From Bidens hawaiensis (Eukaryota; Streptophyta; Magnoliopsida; Asterales; Asteraceae): a stretch of 64,000 bases of DNA. The notes under the pieces were generated by a model, which saw only the letters and a list, made by a program, of their open reading frames with translations, did not search any database and had not been told where the DNA came from. This document shows, one piece after another, positions 46,893 through 59,133 of this stretch. Position numbers and translations under genes: made by a program. Numbering within the stretch: position 1 is the first letter of the stretch; every line of letters starts with the position of its first letter. The stretch covers positions 1-64,000 of the forward strand of contig JAIQDT010014351.1 in the NCBI GenBank assembly GCA_021521415.1, written 5' to 3'.

Positions 46893-49800
46893 CTACATAT
46901 AACATTTGCGTAATTGAGCTCCATTCCATGTTCTTGGGATAGGAGTGTCATCGAGCCTTTCGAGCCGGTATGCGCCCTTTCCCAGGACTTCTTTGATAAT
47001 GTATGGCCCTTCCCAGACCGGGGCCAGCTTTCCTGGGCGTTCTTGGTTCGAAGCCTCGTTGTTACGCAGTATGTAGTCTCCTTCATTGAAGTTGCAGAGT
47101 TTTACCCGCGTGTTGTAGTACTTTTGCATTTGTCGCTTGTAGTTCTCTTCACGCACTGCGGCTAAGTCTCTGCGTTCCTCGGTCAGCATAAGATCCAACC
47201 GTCTTTCCGCATCATTGTCTTCTGGCTGAATCAAGATCCTTGGTGAGGGTAAACCAATTTCGACCGGGACCATGGCTTCCGTGCCATAAGTGAGGCTGAA
47301 CGGGGTTTCTCCCGTACTGGCCTTCTTCAGCGTTCTGTTTGCCCAAAGGACGTGCGGAAGCTCGTCCACCCAGCCGGATCTGTGTTCCAAGAGTCTTTTC
47401 TTGATGCCTTCGACGATGCTCTTGTTTGCTCTTTCCACCTCACCATTACCTTGCGGGTGTGCCACTGAGGTAAAGGTGTGGGTGATTTGAAGTTCTTTCA
47501 GCCACTGTTGTAGCTTCTTGTCAGCAAAGTTGGTGCCGTTATCGCTCACCAAATTGTGTGGAAGTCCAAAACGACAAATAATAAATTCCCAAATAAATTT
47601 TTTGATATGTTTTGCGGTTGTTTGGGCTAAAGGTTTTGCTTCTATCCACTTGGTGAAGTAGTCGATGGCTACCACAAGGAACTGAACATTTCCTGCTGCT
47701 GTAGGAAATGGGCCTGTCACATCGATGGCCCACTTCTGAAATGGCCATGAAGAAGTGACTGGAACAAGTTCATTCTTCGGGCGGTGCGTGTTTGGTGCGT
47801 AAAGCTGGCAAGACCTGCATTTTCTGATGTATGCCAGTGCATCCGTATGCATCCCCGGCCAAAAGTATCCCGCGTTGTTTAGCTTAGCTACAACAGCGCG
47901 GGGACCTGCGTGTACTCCGCAGATGCCTTCGTGTACTTCCCTTAGGAGGTAGTCAGCATCTTGGTTGTCCACGCATCTTAAGAGTGGGCCAAGAAAGTTA
48001 CGTCTGTAAAGGATGTCATCGATGAGTTGATAATTCAGTGCTTTACAGCGTAGTTTTCTTGCCTGTGTTTTGGATTCTGGGAGTGTACCTGCCGCAAGGT
48101 ATTTTATTATTGGTGTCATCCACGTTTCCGTGCCGGTTTGGATGACACAAATATCCTTGTGCGGGACCGAAGGTGTCTCGAGGAGTTCAATGCGGATATC
48201 CTTTCCTAAGTGGGTGAAGGCTAATGATGCAAGCTTGCTTAACGCATCCGCAGATTTGTTTTCACTTCGCTTGACGTGTATGACTTTGCAGTCATTGAAA
48301 TCGCGCATAAGGGATTTTGCTTGTGCGAGGTAAAGGGCCATTGTGTCGTTCACGGCCGTGTACGTCCCGTTGATTTGATTGGCTACCAACATGGAATCCA
48401 CGTGGGCTTCCAAGTTTTTCACCCCCATCTTACGCGCAATTCTCAGCCCAGCCAAGAATGCCTCATATTCGGCTTCGTTATTCGTACTTGGAAAATCCAG
48501 TCGAATAGCGTAAGTGTATTCTTGGCCTGCTGGGTTGGTTAGTTTCAGCCCTGCGCCTGAACCCTCGTTACTGGCTGCTCCATCAGTGTAGAGTCGCCAG
48601 ACATCATTGATGTCTTGTGCTGGAGAGGGTTGAACCTCTTCCTGGCACTCTTTTTCCCGCGATGCAGGCACTTCTGCAATAAAGTCGGCCAGAACCTGGC
48701 CTTTTATGGCTGGTCTTGGTTTATACTTTATCGCGTATTCTCCCAACTCAATTGCCCATTTGGCTAGGCGTCCCGATAACTCGGGTTTGCCTAGAACGTT
48801 TGCAAGTTTGAAGTTAGAGAGAATGGTTATTGGGTGGCCCTGGAAATATCGTCTTAACCTGCGTGAAGCGTGTATAAGTGCTAAGACTAATTTTTCGAGG
48901 GTAGAGTACCGGGTTTCTACGTCTGTTAGGATACGGCTGACATAATAGATTGGCATTTGAATGCCTTTTCGCTCTACTAGCAGGACTGCCCCGGTTGCTC
49001 TATCTGTTGCGGAAAGGTATAGGATTAATTCCTCTCCCGCTTTTGGTGCTGTGAGTGTTGGGAGTTCGATCAAGCGTGACCGAATCTCCTGAAAAGCTGC
49101 TTCCGCTTCTGGTGTCCAGCGGAAGTGTGTTTTCTTTAAACAGTTTCTCAACGTTGACACGAAGGGAAACGACTTATCCGCGTGGTTTGCCAAAAAGCGA
49201 TTAAGTGTCACCAGTCGTCCATTCAGTGTCTGAGCCTGTTTGATGGTAGTAGGTGATTCCATTTTGATAATGGCTTCGACCTTTTCAGGGTTCGCTCTGA
49301 AGCCATCTTTAGTGACGATGACCCCCAAGAACTTCCCTTCTTCCATTCCAAAGGCACATTTGCTCGGGTTGAGCTTCATGTTTATCTTCCTGAGCGTGTT
49401 GAAAGTCTCTTCGATGTCTTTCAACATCATTTCTGGGTCAGGGCTTTTGATGACCAAGTCATCCATGTAGACTTCCAAGTTCCTCCCAATTTGGGCATGA
49501 AACTGGTTGTCCATCAGGCGTTGGTATGTGGACCCGGCATTCTTAAGTCCGAATGGCATCATTTGGTAACAAAATGTGCCATCGGGCGTCCGAAAAGCGG
49601 TTTTGTCCTGATCATCAACGGCCATGTGTATTTGATGGTACCCCTTATACGCATCCAGGAAGCATTTAAGGCGGAACGGTGCCAGCGAGTCCACCTTAAG
49701 ATCAATTTCGGGTAACGGATAACAATCTTTGGGGCATGCTTTGTTCAAGTCCTTGAAATCTATGCACATGCGCCATTGTTTGTTATTCTTCGGTACCATA

Positions 49801-50955
49801 ACGGGATTTGCAACCCAAGTTTGATATCTACTAACGCGTATGATGCCTGCGTCAAGGAGTTCCTTGACTTGGGTTCTACACGCGTTAGTTTGTTCTGGCC
49901 CCATTACTCTGCGCTTTTGTACGATCGGCGTAATAGCCGGATCGCATTTGAGCTTATGCTCTGCCTTACTTCGGGGCACACCAGTCATGTCAGCTGGTGT
50001 CCACGCGAAGATGTCAGCGTTTTTTTTGTAATAAGCGCTTGAGTAAGGTGCGTGTGGGATCAACAATTGTTGGGCCAATGGCGACGGCCTGGTCCGGGTA
50101 CTTGCCGTTGAAGGCCCATCTTTCTGGTTCGGTGATGGTTGGTTTAGCCATCTTTGGTTTGGGTTTAGATGAGACAGATGCGATGCATACCTGGGGAATG
50201 CCGGTGATCATCGCTACACCCTCAGCTGTTGGCCATCCCATCATGCCGTGGACTGAGGATACCACGGCGTTGAATCTTGCCATCCCGTCTCTCCCGAAGA
50301 GAATGTCGTATGTGTGGTGTGGCTTCCTCATCACGACAAAGTCCACGTCTTCTATGCGGGAGTGTTTCCCATCTGTAAGAGTGACGGGGAAAGATAGGAT
50401 ACCCAGGGGGGTGTTTGTGCTGCCATCAAACCCTTCCATCGAGGCGCAGATCGTTTCCAGGCGTTCCTTATCTTCGTCATCTAGTTTGTCGAAGAACTGC
50501 CTGTACATCACCGTTGATGAGGCGCCGTTGTCAGCAAGAGTGCGGGAGGTGATGTAGTGCCCCAGCTGGCTTTTGATGATGATAGGGCCTTCTTTGCTGG
50601 GTCCTCCTGGCACTCGCGGGAAGCGCACCTCAGCTTCCTTCCACGCACATGGTTCTATCGTTCGCCTTTTTCTTCCTCTGGTATTACCATGAACCATGTT
50701 GATGCTGATGTCAACGGGCTTTCGTCCGTTGCCTCGGTACCGGTTGTCGTTCCGTCCTCCCTTCTTGATTGATGCCACCAGGTGTGCCAGTCTTCCATCC
50801 TTGACGAATGCTTCAACAATATCCTTCAAGGATGTACACTCTTCCGTACCATGACCTTTTGTCCCGTGGAAGTCACAGGATTTGCTCTGATCCGCATTAG
50901 GTCGCTGCCGGATCATTGGGGCTTTTGGCCACGGTAGCTTTTCAGTGGCAAATAT
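46893..50955 (-). pseudogene. gag(partial)-pol of element C
   Basis: On -, the open part begins within gag. It includes the zinc-knuckle-like CDFHGTKGHGTEEC (about 50880-50840), a protease with an ADNGASS active-site variant (about 50540), RT with intact YMDD (about 49470-49455), RNase H (YTDGAAS near 48590), integrase with HHCC (about 47950-47815) and DDE core, to the stop at 46893. A single frameshift splits it at an A8 run (about 50021-50028), where element B has seven bases (AAAGAAA). The 1061-codon second part is otherwise uninterrupted, so RT, RNase H and integrase look catalytically sound. Confidence 0.9.
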
Positions 50956-50970
50956 CTCGAGCTTTGTTAA

Positions 50971-51109
50971 AACACGCCCTAGTCAAAACATCTTTGTTAA
51001 AACTAAGTGTAAAAGCGAACTATACTTCGAGCTTGACTGTCATATGATAGACTTGGGTATTAAGCCAACACTTGACTAGCGACATTGCTTGCACGGTCTT
51101 TATGCTAGG
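50971..51109. repeat. 139-bp direct repeat, right copy
   Basis: Same as 40868-41006. Between the truncated gag (to about 50958) and this repeat lies a short stretch in which CTTTGTTAAAAC (50962-50973) copies a motif found 30 bp further on (50992-51003), like templated filler at a repaired break. Confidence 0.92.
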
Positions 51110-52885
51110 CTTTAGTGCGAGCCAAGAGTTATTAAGTTTGTAACTTGAATTATCACGATGCCCAAATAAAATAAGTAATCCGTTCAAAATAAAAACAAAA
51201 ATTGTGTACATTAAATTTATAAGTTTAGCCCAACAACCAACTTTACGACTCATTTAACACCTACAAATTTGTTATGACTTGTGCACAACCCGTTTATGTC
51301 TCTTACCCAAGAACAAGTTTATTATCTATTTACAATCTGTTAGATGTGTATAGATAACGAGTTACACAAATCTTCGGATTCATCAATTTGCTACCCGGCA
51401 CGAAAAGAATAATCCTTATTTTAAACGAATACAAGAACTAAAGATCTTCACTTAAATTTGTTTAATCAACGGCTAAATATGTTTTCTTAACGGATAGCAT
51501 AGGCACCCTCTACTCCTATTTCCAAATCTACACTATTATCCACTGCAAGACTCGAACCCTCAAGGCTCAAGCTCAAGAAAAAAAGATATCAGGTATGTTT
51601 GGCAAAACTAGTTGAAAGCTGAAACCTGTAAGCTGGTAGCTGGTAGCTGTAGCTTTTTAGATATATTTAGGTGTTTGGCAAAGCAGCTGCAGCTTTTTAG
51701 ATATATTTAGGTATTTGGCAGAGTAGCTGGAGCTTTTAATAAAACTAATTGGGTGCCAGCGCGGAGCGGCGGAGTGCGCACGCAACCTGACATCAACTGC
51801 ATAATCAGTGTTGGTACGTGATTCACTTGATATTAGTGCACGCATAACCCGAATGCAGACGTGTACTTCGTGAAAAGGCAGTAAGCATGTAATCGGTGGC
51901 GAAAATCAAGAAACAAAGCTAAAATACACAGTAATTACAAATTGATAATTTTTTAAACCAACCTCTTTTGATCTGAAACCCTTTCCGACCCGACACCGTT
52001 TTAATCTGAAATATATTCTGACTTGGCCCCTTCCGACCCGACATCGTTTTATCGACTCGTTCCGACCCTAATTTGGTCTTACACATGACCCGAGCTCGTC
52101 TGACTCGACTTGTTGCCAATCATAACCGGTAAAAAAGTATAGCAATATCATATTCAAATTAAAGAGAATAAAATACTCTTTTTTATGATGTAATTTGTTT
52201 AAAAAAATATTAAAGTATGAAAAAGTTATGGACTTTTAAAGAGTCATAGGGGTAGTTAGTTTTGAATAAGGGTAAAATATATAACTATTATATAAATTAA
52301 CAAAAGTTGATGATAGTTCAAGTATCAAAATTGTAAATTCAAATTTAAAAGCTTGTAACCTTTTCTCAGGCGCTAGCAGTAGCGTTTAAAAAAGGAGTTT
52401 TTTCTCCAAACTTAAAAGCTTGAAGCTTCTTCAACTAAACAAAACTTTTTATTGAGCATGAGCTTTTTCTTAAAAGGTTGAACCTTGAAACTCCTAAAAA
52501 CTCTTTATCATCTTACACAAACTGGTACCACTAGACCAAGTCCCCATAGCATCGGTTAAATTTGTAATCTTCTAGAGTACTAAAAGTTTAATCTGTACAT
52601 TCTATAAGAATTTAGAATTTTGAACTCAAAACCTTCTAACATGTTTTTTCATAATGTTTACGGTTAAAAAGACTATATTCAACGCAATGCTACACGTATT
52701 ATTTAGAAAACAGGAAAACCTAATTTAAACTAGGAAAACTACAATTGTAAACATATATGTTTAATGATCGGTAATAAGGGTTCATTTATGTTTGATGATA
52801 TATATACAAGTTTAACCCGTTAATGTTACCATGACCACACCACTTGACATAATCAGAACATAAACTACAGCATTTTGTAATTGCA
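51110..52885. other. Intergenic DNA
   Basis: No gene seen. Notable are a 40-bp tandem pair at 51651-51730 (AGCTTTTTAGATATATTTAGG) and AGCTT-rich stretches near 51600-51740 and 52350-52500 that may be the two ends of a decayed TIR element. Confidence 0.5.
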
Positions 52886-54246
52886 TCATATGAACTTCCA
52901 AGCAGAAACCGAGAACATCGGCACTCCATTCCAATCCACAACTAAACACCTACCATCCACAGGAAGCTGACAACAATTCGCACACTCGAAGTTGTCGATC
53001 AACAACTTCGCCTCATTCAACGACTCACCACTCAATTCAATCTCCGCCATCCCAAACCGAGCAAAAAACGCCCTCCAAACATCGATCCCAGTATGTCGAA
53101 TCGTCCTATCGTCTCCTTCAGCCGCCACAATGTTTCGTATCGAGTAAGCATAATATACCGACTCTGCCACCTTCCGGTTCACCTCATCATTGCCCAAGCA
53201 AACCGATAAGCTGTCGAAAAGTGCGCCGTAGAAGAACAAAGCATCGATGAAACGGTTAACGAATGTGGCCGAAGTGTGGTTTGCTTCGACTTCGGTGATA
53301 ACGGTTATACAAGGATTGATCTTTCGAAGCTCTCGCATGAGATGTTCGAGACGGTTTGGTGTTACGATGAGGGATGATAGCGAGACTGCTGAGTAGACCG
53401 CAATCTTTTCATTGCGGTCGAGTTCTAGGAGATTTATGTTGAAATCCAGCATATCGGGTACCATGACAATCTCAAAACTAAACGGGATGCTCTTCGACCG
53501 TGCGAAATCAGCAAGATGATTGCATGTGTCTTTGATTCTGGATTCCGATCTTGTACCTGAAAGAATTCAAAAGAACTGAAAAACTGTATTGGTGAATGAT
53601 ATTTTCCGTGTTAAATAGTAAAAACTAAAAACTAGACCATTTTGTATAAACTACGCGAATCAAATAATATAATTATATATATACAACCAATGTTGTAAAA
53701 GTAGATCTACAAGGTCGAGTACTTCCAAAGTATTCGCTACAAGGTATGGCGCAGAGGAGAGTTTCTTTAACTCCGCCTAGTTAATAAGAATCGATCAAAT
53801 TTGGTCAACCTCAGTCAGAATCGCAAGTAATCCGTCAACTTGAGCCGATTTTGACTTAAAAAATAAAACATAATTCATATTTCTATAATATTAAAAAAAG
53901 AATATCGTTTTTTTAGTTAATGATTAGTAAATTTTAGAATAATTTAGTATTTGAAAATATATTTCTCTTATGTATATTGATATTCACTTATTTTGTTATA
54001 AATATTAGTATAACTATGATATTTAATATATATATAATATACAAAAATTAATTTCCTTTATATTTCCCATTTCCGAGTACTCTCCAAGTACTCCCTGAGA
54101 CTCCGAATACAACCAACTTGCCAGTAAGCCGCCTAGGGTCCGCCTAGCAACTTTTGCAACTTTGTATGCAAAATAGTGTATATATTCCTTTAGTGTAATT
54201 ACAGAATAGTGTAATTACACTACGATATAATTACATAATTACAATA

Positions 54247-54282
<36 letters not shown>

Positions 54283-55811
54283 CACTACTTGATTCGTATA
54301 GTTAGCATGCCTTTTAAGGTTGTATGTTAACTTTCCCCGTATACTATTAATTAAAATAAGAGCCAAAAGCCCAAGATAGATAATAAACTCGGCTAACAAT
54401 ACCAATAGCAGTTATCTTCAAGTGCTTGAGTTGCCATTCACTCCGACTCGCAATCGCTTGCATCAAAACGGTGTATTGCATCCCGCTTCTGATCTCGAGA
54501 TCGATTACATGAACATGTCTAGCTCTACCGAGGTTTTCGAGTATAGTATGTATTGAAGTGAACTGGCAAACCTGCGCCATTGGTACTTTCTGGTGAAATG
54601 CTAAGATACTCGCATTAATACCCATTAATGCCTTTTGAAGATCAAACATTTGCATCCTTTCGAGTCCATCACACGCGTCTCTTCCTATCTCGCGGTTTAT
54701 TTTCTCCCGAATGGCTTCGGAGAAGTAGTAAACCAATCGTTGGACGGTTGTTCCTTCGTTTGAGGACGTGTTATTGCATGATTCGATGAGTTTAATTGCT
54801 TCATTAAAATGTTGTTGGCCGGTTTTGTTGGCTGATGCTAGAAGAGTAAGGAGAAGATTAATGTCTTTAGCTTCATCGTCGGATAGTCCGGATGATGAAA
54901 AGGGGAATGCATGATTTGGATTGGAGATTTCATCAGAATTAGAATACGAGTCGATGAAATGAAGTCCTGCCATCCGAATCCTTTCGATGGTGGACAGTTT
55001 TCGGTCATTCTCGGCCGTGTTGGAGCTTGGAATATGAATCTTTTCACCTGAAAGAGTTTAAATAAATAACAAAAAAATATTAAGATGATGATAAAACTTG
55101 GGGAAGGTTCATGTACATTTTAATCTTAATATGAGAACGTATGAAATAATACCAATTTATAAAAAAATGAGAACGTAAGAAACAATACCAACCACAATAC
55201 CAATCTATATAAACAATGATTTATAATAAAAAAGAAAAAACCTAAAAATTACAACAAAAGAATCAAAATCAAGAACAAAATAATAACAGCAAATACCAAC
55301 AAATACTTATAACAGCAAAAGAAAAAATCTAATAATAACAACAAAATATAAATCAGCAAATACTTATAACGTCTCATACTCGAAAATTAGCAAATACGAA
55401 CAAAAAATAACGGCAAACACCTATAAAAATAAACCTAATAATAACAGCAAATTGGTTCTCACTGTTTTCATGTTAAGAATAAAATGTATTTGATCCTGTT
55501 TCAATAAAACTTACTATTCTAATTACATTACCATTTAATTTTCTTGATCTACTTGCATAGTCTTTAACGATCCTTAGCGATGCGAAAGGTGAGTGTCTTT
55601 TAACGCCCTGATCGTCTTCCAACTGAAAATCTGCACCTTTTATCATATTTTGGTAAGGCGTTGAGGCAAAATCGAAATAAAGATTATCTATGGCTCCAAA
55701 CCGAGACGGTTTCTGCTGATCATTTTTGGTTTTATCAAGTTGCAAAGGCTCAAAAGGATTATCATAATTCTTTGAAGGGAACATGTTTATGAAGTATGAA
55801 TCTAAAAACAT
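52886..55811 (-). CDS. GRAS-domain transcription regulator, three exons
   Basis: Exons on - at 55811-55532, 55047-54403 and 53556-52886, with phase-1 GT-AG introns, give 531 aa. The first ATG (55811) is used; a second Met nine codons on is possible. Exon 1 is a variable N-terminus with no DELLA motif. Exon 2 begins the GRAS domain (LLLTLLASANKTGQQ, VQRLVYYFSEAI) and holds the VHIID-type VHVIDLEIRSG. Exon 3 holds MVPDMLDFN, the PFYRE/RNIVA region (RNIVAAEGDDRTIRH, DVWRAFFARFGM) and the C-terminal SAW motif (VSAWKF). GRAS proteins act in the nucleus in growth, hormone or symbiosis signalling. The sequence reminds me of RGL1-like GRAS proteins, but I do not assign a subfamily. No damage seen. 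Confidence 0.85.
53692..54160. repeat. Possible TIR element in intron 2 of the GRAS gene
   Basis: GTTGTAAAAGT at the left and ACTTTTGCAAC at the right are near-perfect inverted repeats about 470 bp apart, with GAGTACTTCC-like repeats inside. No target duplication seen. A TA microsatellite (about 54248-54280) lies just beyond it. Confidence 0.35.
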
Positions 55812-56224
55812 GCAGTTTTTGGTTTAAAAAGATGACAAATTCATGAAGTTCAATAATGTCTAGATGTGGTCGATTTGTTCAATAATATTTAGATGCTAAT
55901 CAGCCTGCTCAAGAGGCAGATTCTATTTAGCCTGCTCATATTAAGGCAGATGCTTATCCTTAACATATAAACTAGTTCAACAGAATCTGGGTATGATCAA
56001 ATACGGCAACCGTTCGAAAGAATAAACACCGTGTCATATTATATATATTGTTTGGTCTATTGTAATAATAAATATATTAAAAAAAAAGAAAGAAAACATT
56101 AGCTCTTAAGTCTTAAAAAGATTTAAAGACATTAATTTGGTCCACGGTGGAAATATTTACAAAATAACTTAAGGTGTCAAAGTCTCACATATCTTAAACT
56201 AGGTACTAGACTAGACATAATAAT
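55812..56224. other. 5' flank of the GRAS gene
   Basis: Likely promoter and leader on -. AGCCTGCTCA and AGGCAGAT are repeated near 55900-55950. I see no clear TATA box. Confidence 0.35.
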
Positions 56225-56733
56225 TAGGGGTGCAAACGAGCCAAGCTGCTTGTGAGCTATTTGAGACCGGCTCGTTAAAAAGCTCGATCGAGCCGAGCTT
56301 AATCGAGCATGAGCCCGAGCTCGAGCCTAAAAGTAAGCTCATTTAATAATCGAGCCCGAGCTTCACTTATCGAACTCGAGACGGTTCGCGAGCCTAAACG
56401 AGTCTGTCATTTATATAGTTTTTTAAAATATATATTTAATAATAATTAATTAATATATATAATGTTATGAAAAAATAACTAAATAATATATATATTTTTA
56501 TACATAAAATTATAATAGAAGAAAATATATAAAAATAATTATAATCATATAAAAAATAACTGATACATAGTAAACGAGTCGAACTCGATCGAGCTTGAGA
56601 ATCTACTCACGAGCCAAGCTCGAGCTTTGAAAATAGAGTTCGAAACCAGCCGAGCTCGAGCTATGTGTAAGTGAAACGAGCCAAGCTTGAGCCCAGTGGA
56701 GCTCGGGCTCGGCTCGGCTCGTTTTCACCCCTA
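56225..56733. repeat. TIR element, GAGCTCG-rich, copy 2
   Basis: Ends TAGGGGTGCAAACGAGCC and GGCTCGTTTTCACCCCTA. It is the same family as 27860-28362 but inverted: its left end matches the reverse complement of that copy's right end over more than 100 bp. Middle AT-rich, no ORF. Confidence 0.8.
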
Positions 56734-57078
56734 AATTAATAATGTAAAAGTCTTTGTGGAGTTAATTTGTTAATAATTCAATTGCATAAATTAAAATTGA
56801 ATAAAGAAAGAGTTAGATATATATGAGAAGATAATCAAGATTTAACCACTTTTGGTTTCAATATTTAATAGAGTAATATAAAACCTCTAATTTCAAATGA
56901 ATGTTACCATGGCATATTCACTAGTTAACAAGCATTTACTTATTAGACAAACAAATAGAAACCGAAATCTTACAAAATGATTATTAGAACCCTTAACTCC
57001 GTTACGAACTTATGATTACATAAATGTTTGTATACATGAATGAAACATAGCGAAAGATTCGACCCGAATCTAACGGTT
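56734..57078. other. Spacer between the GRAS copies
   Basis: AT-rich. It should contain the 3' UTR of the second GRAS gene; nothing else recognised. Confidence 0.45.
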
Positions 57079-57780
57079 TCACAAGAATTCCCAAGCCAAA
57101 ACACAAGTGATTGGCGCTCCTTTCCACCCGATGATCACCGATTCGCCATTCGTATCAAGCGTGCAACAACTTCCACTAGGAAAACTTCCCACAACCAACT
57201 TTGCTTGATACAAAGAAGACATACTAAACCCAATCTCCTTCATCCCAAATCTAACAAAAAACTTCCTCCAAACATCAATATTCACATGCCTAACAACTCT
57301 TTCTACACCTTCTGTTCCCACAATGCTCTTTATCCCTTCACCTAAATACATACATTCAATAATACCGCGGTCTTCATCATCACGGTCCATATGATATTCC
57401 AACGAGTCAAACAGCGCCCCATAGTGAAACAACGCTTCAGTCAAACGGTCCACAAACTCGGGTGCGTTAAGATTCGCTGAAACTTCACACACCACCATAA
57501 CACGCGGACTAGCACTCTTTATAACCTTCATTAACGACTCTAAACGGTCTTGTTGCACGATCAAGCTCCATAACCCGTAGGATGAGAAAACGCCTAGAGC
57601 TTCCGTTGGATTTAACTTAAGAACATCTTTGTTAAAATCTAACAAGTCTTCAACTATAACCATATTAAATGAAAATGATAAGTTTATGAATTCGGCAAAG
57701 TGTTTCAACCAGTCACCCGTTTGTTTAACTTGTGATTCAAAACTGGTCCCAACCACGGTTATTTTAAGATGTTTGATATG
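57079..57780 (-). pseudogene. 3' part of a second GRAS gene, disrupted by element B
   Basis: On -, 234 codons of GRAS C-terminal half run from HLKITVVG to the stop at 57079, with VEDLLDFN, VERVVRHVNIDVW, FFVRFGM and a changed SAW motif (VLAWEF). It is a paralogue of the gene at 52886-55811, but here the sequence reads straight through the point where that gene has its second intron, so the intron is absent. Element B sits directly upstream at 57781, cutting the gene inside the domain; the missing 5' half would lie beyond the right edge of the window. The ORF happens to continue in frame into the LTR to 57924. Confidence 0.85.
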
Positions 57781-58738
57781 TGAAGAGGTAGGTCCCAGCA
57801 GAGCCCAGTTGGACCCGCAAGACTCACCTTGAAGAGGGACGTTTGCGCAAGGACCAACTGGTTCCGCAGGACCCACCATGCTCAGAGATGAAGACCTTAC
57901 GCGCAGTACGCCAGCTGTTCCCACAGGGAAAGCCTCCCAATGGTGAAGTATCCCGCCTGTCCCCGCAGCTGCGGATACAAGCCATCAGGGAAGGCTACCC
58001 GCACTAATAGCAAGGCTACACGCACAAGGCACTAAATAATTCAGTGTCACCTGAAGGAATGAGCAAGGCGGGAATACTCCCGCCCAAATGAGCCAGTCTG
58101 TATGCTTCTGGAAGATCTTTTGTACTATACCTGCCAAGGTATGGACAAAATAGACAAGATCTGACCAAAGCAACCCATGAACCAATCACAGGGTGACAGC
58201 TCACCGACAAACAGTACGAGGAGCATGCTCTAGTACTGTTTGTCACTATTAGCCGCTGCCTACTCACCAACCCTTGTCGTGGCACGCACATAGCCTGCAG
58301 TTGGTGGAAAAGGAATAGTACACAGCCGGCCTGGTCACTATCAGCCGCTCCCTACCTACCAACCAGCATGGCACGTGCGTAGCCCATAGTTGGTAGAACA
58401 GGAATATTCTACAGCTGGCTGTACCTGCTTGGAAACCTACCTTCGGCTATAAATACTCCAACACCTTGGAATGGTATGGACACATTACATTACCGTATCA
58501 CATCTTATCTTCTCTAGCAATCTCTTAATATACACTTATATTCAAGAGCAATCTAGTCTGATTCTCACGCCGGAGGGTGGTCACAAGGAGGTACCCCCCT
58601 TCTCAGTGACGAGCTCACGGTGTCTGTTTTGCAGGTCACTAGAAGAACCATCTTTGCCGGACATAACCCCTCGTGGGAAACATCTATTTAACCCCCAGAT
58701 TATCCGTAATCTGCCCGGGGTCAATTAATGTTTCTTCA
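57781..58738 (+). repeat. 5' LTR of element B
   Basis: 958 bp from TGAAGAGGTAGGTCCCAGC to TTCTTCA. TATA box GGCTATAAATACTCC near 58446-58460; downstream CGGAGGGTGGTCACAAGG is shared with the LTRs of element C and, more weakly, A. Confidence 0.93.
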
Positions 58739-58753
58739 TTGGCGCCATCCGTG
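58739..58753 (+). other. Primer binding site of element B
   Basis: TTGGCGCCATCCGTG directly follows the LTR, matching the site in element A over the first 11 bases. Confidence 0.75.
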
Positions 58754-58800
58754 CATAAAAGCTAGAACTAATTCTCAGTTTTTTCAAAATTTCAGAAGAA

Positions 58801-59133
58801 ATGGTTAACGTTACTCCGGTCCCAAGGCCAGTAAGTGACCAAGAAACCCCGGTAACCACAACCCCAGCTACTGGGGGGAACACCGCCGGTTATACAAATT
58901 TTACGAACACTACCCCGGTTACCCAAGCCGGGGCAAGTGCAGTAAACAATATTTCACTGGGGTTCACTGATGCCCAGTTGGAGAAACAGGCGAGGCTCCC
59001 TCGCCAAACACTCGATCAAGTTAAGGCGTGGGCCGAAGCACGTCAGAAAGAGTTCCAAGCTGAGTTGGATGAACGCTTGCGTTCACTCCAACAGGCTGAC
59101 GAATTCGGAAAACTCGACAACGGCTCAACATGA
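58801..59133 (+). CDS. Gag N-terminal / leader ORF of element B
   Basis: 110 codons. The first half is Pro/Thr/Val/Asn-rich; the second is a charged helix (LEKQARLPRQTLDQVKAW then EFQAELDERL) with coiled-coil character. Its TGA stop overlaps the ATG of the main gag ORF (ATGA at 59130-59133), a +2 shift in frame. Element A has a similar short ORF ending 12 nt before its gag ATG. It could be a true separate ORF translated with reinitiation, or the product of a frameshift. Confidence 0.55.
   Translation: MVNVTPVPRPVSDQETPVTTTPATGGNTAGYTNFTNTTPVTQAGASAVNNISLGFTDAQLEKQARLPRQTLDQVKAWAEARQKEFQAELDERLRSLQQADEFGKLDNGST

Larger units (their letters stand above)
41007..50970 (-). mobile_element. Ty3/gypsy Tat-lineage element C, 5'-truncated
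   Basis: On -, it runs from inside gag (about 50960) through pol to the 3' LTR ending at 41007. The 5' LTR, PBS and first half of gag are missing. Between pol and the LTR it carries an intact antisense gene on + (43028-46056). LTR and pol sequence are very close to element B, so the two belong to one family. The lost end is replaced by the 139-bp repeat of host DNA. Confidence 0.92.

Noticed and set aside
52016..52119. CCGACCCGACA-type motifs as another hAT-like MITE
   Set aside because: A short run of similar motifs is present but I could not find terminal inverted repeats or a target duplication.
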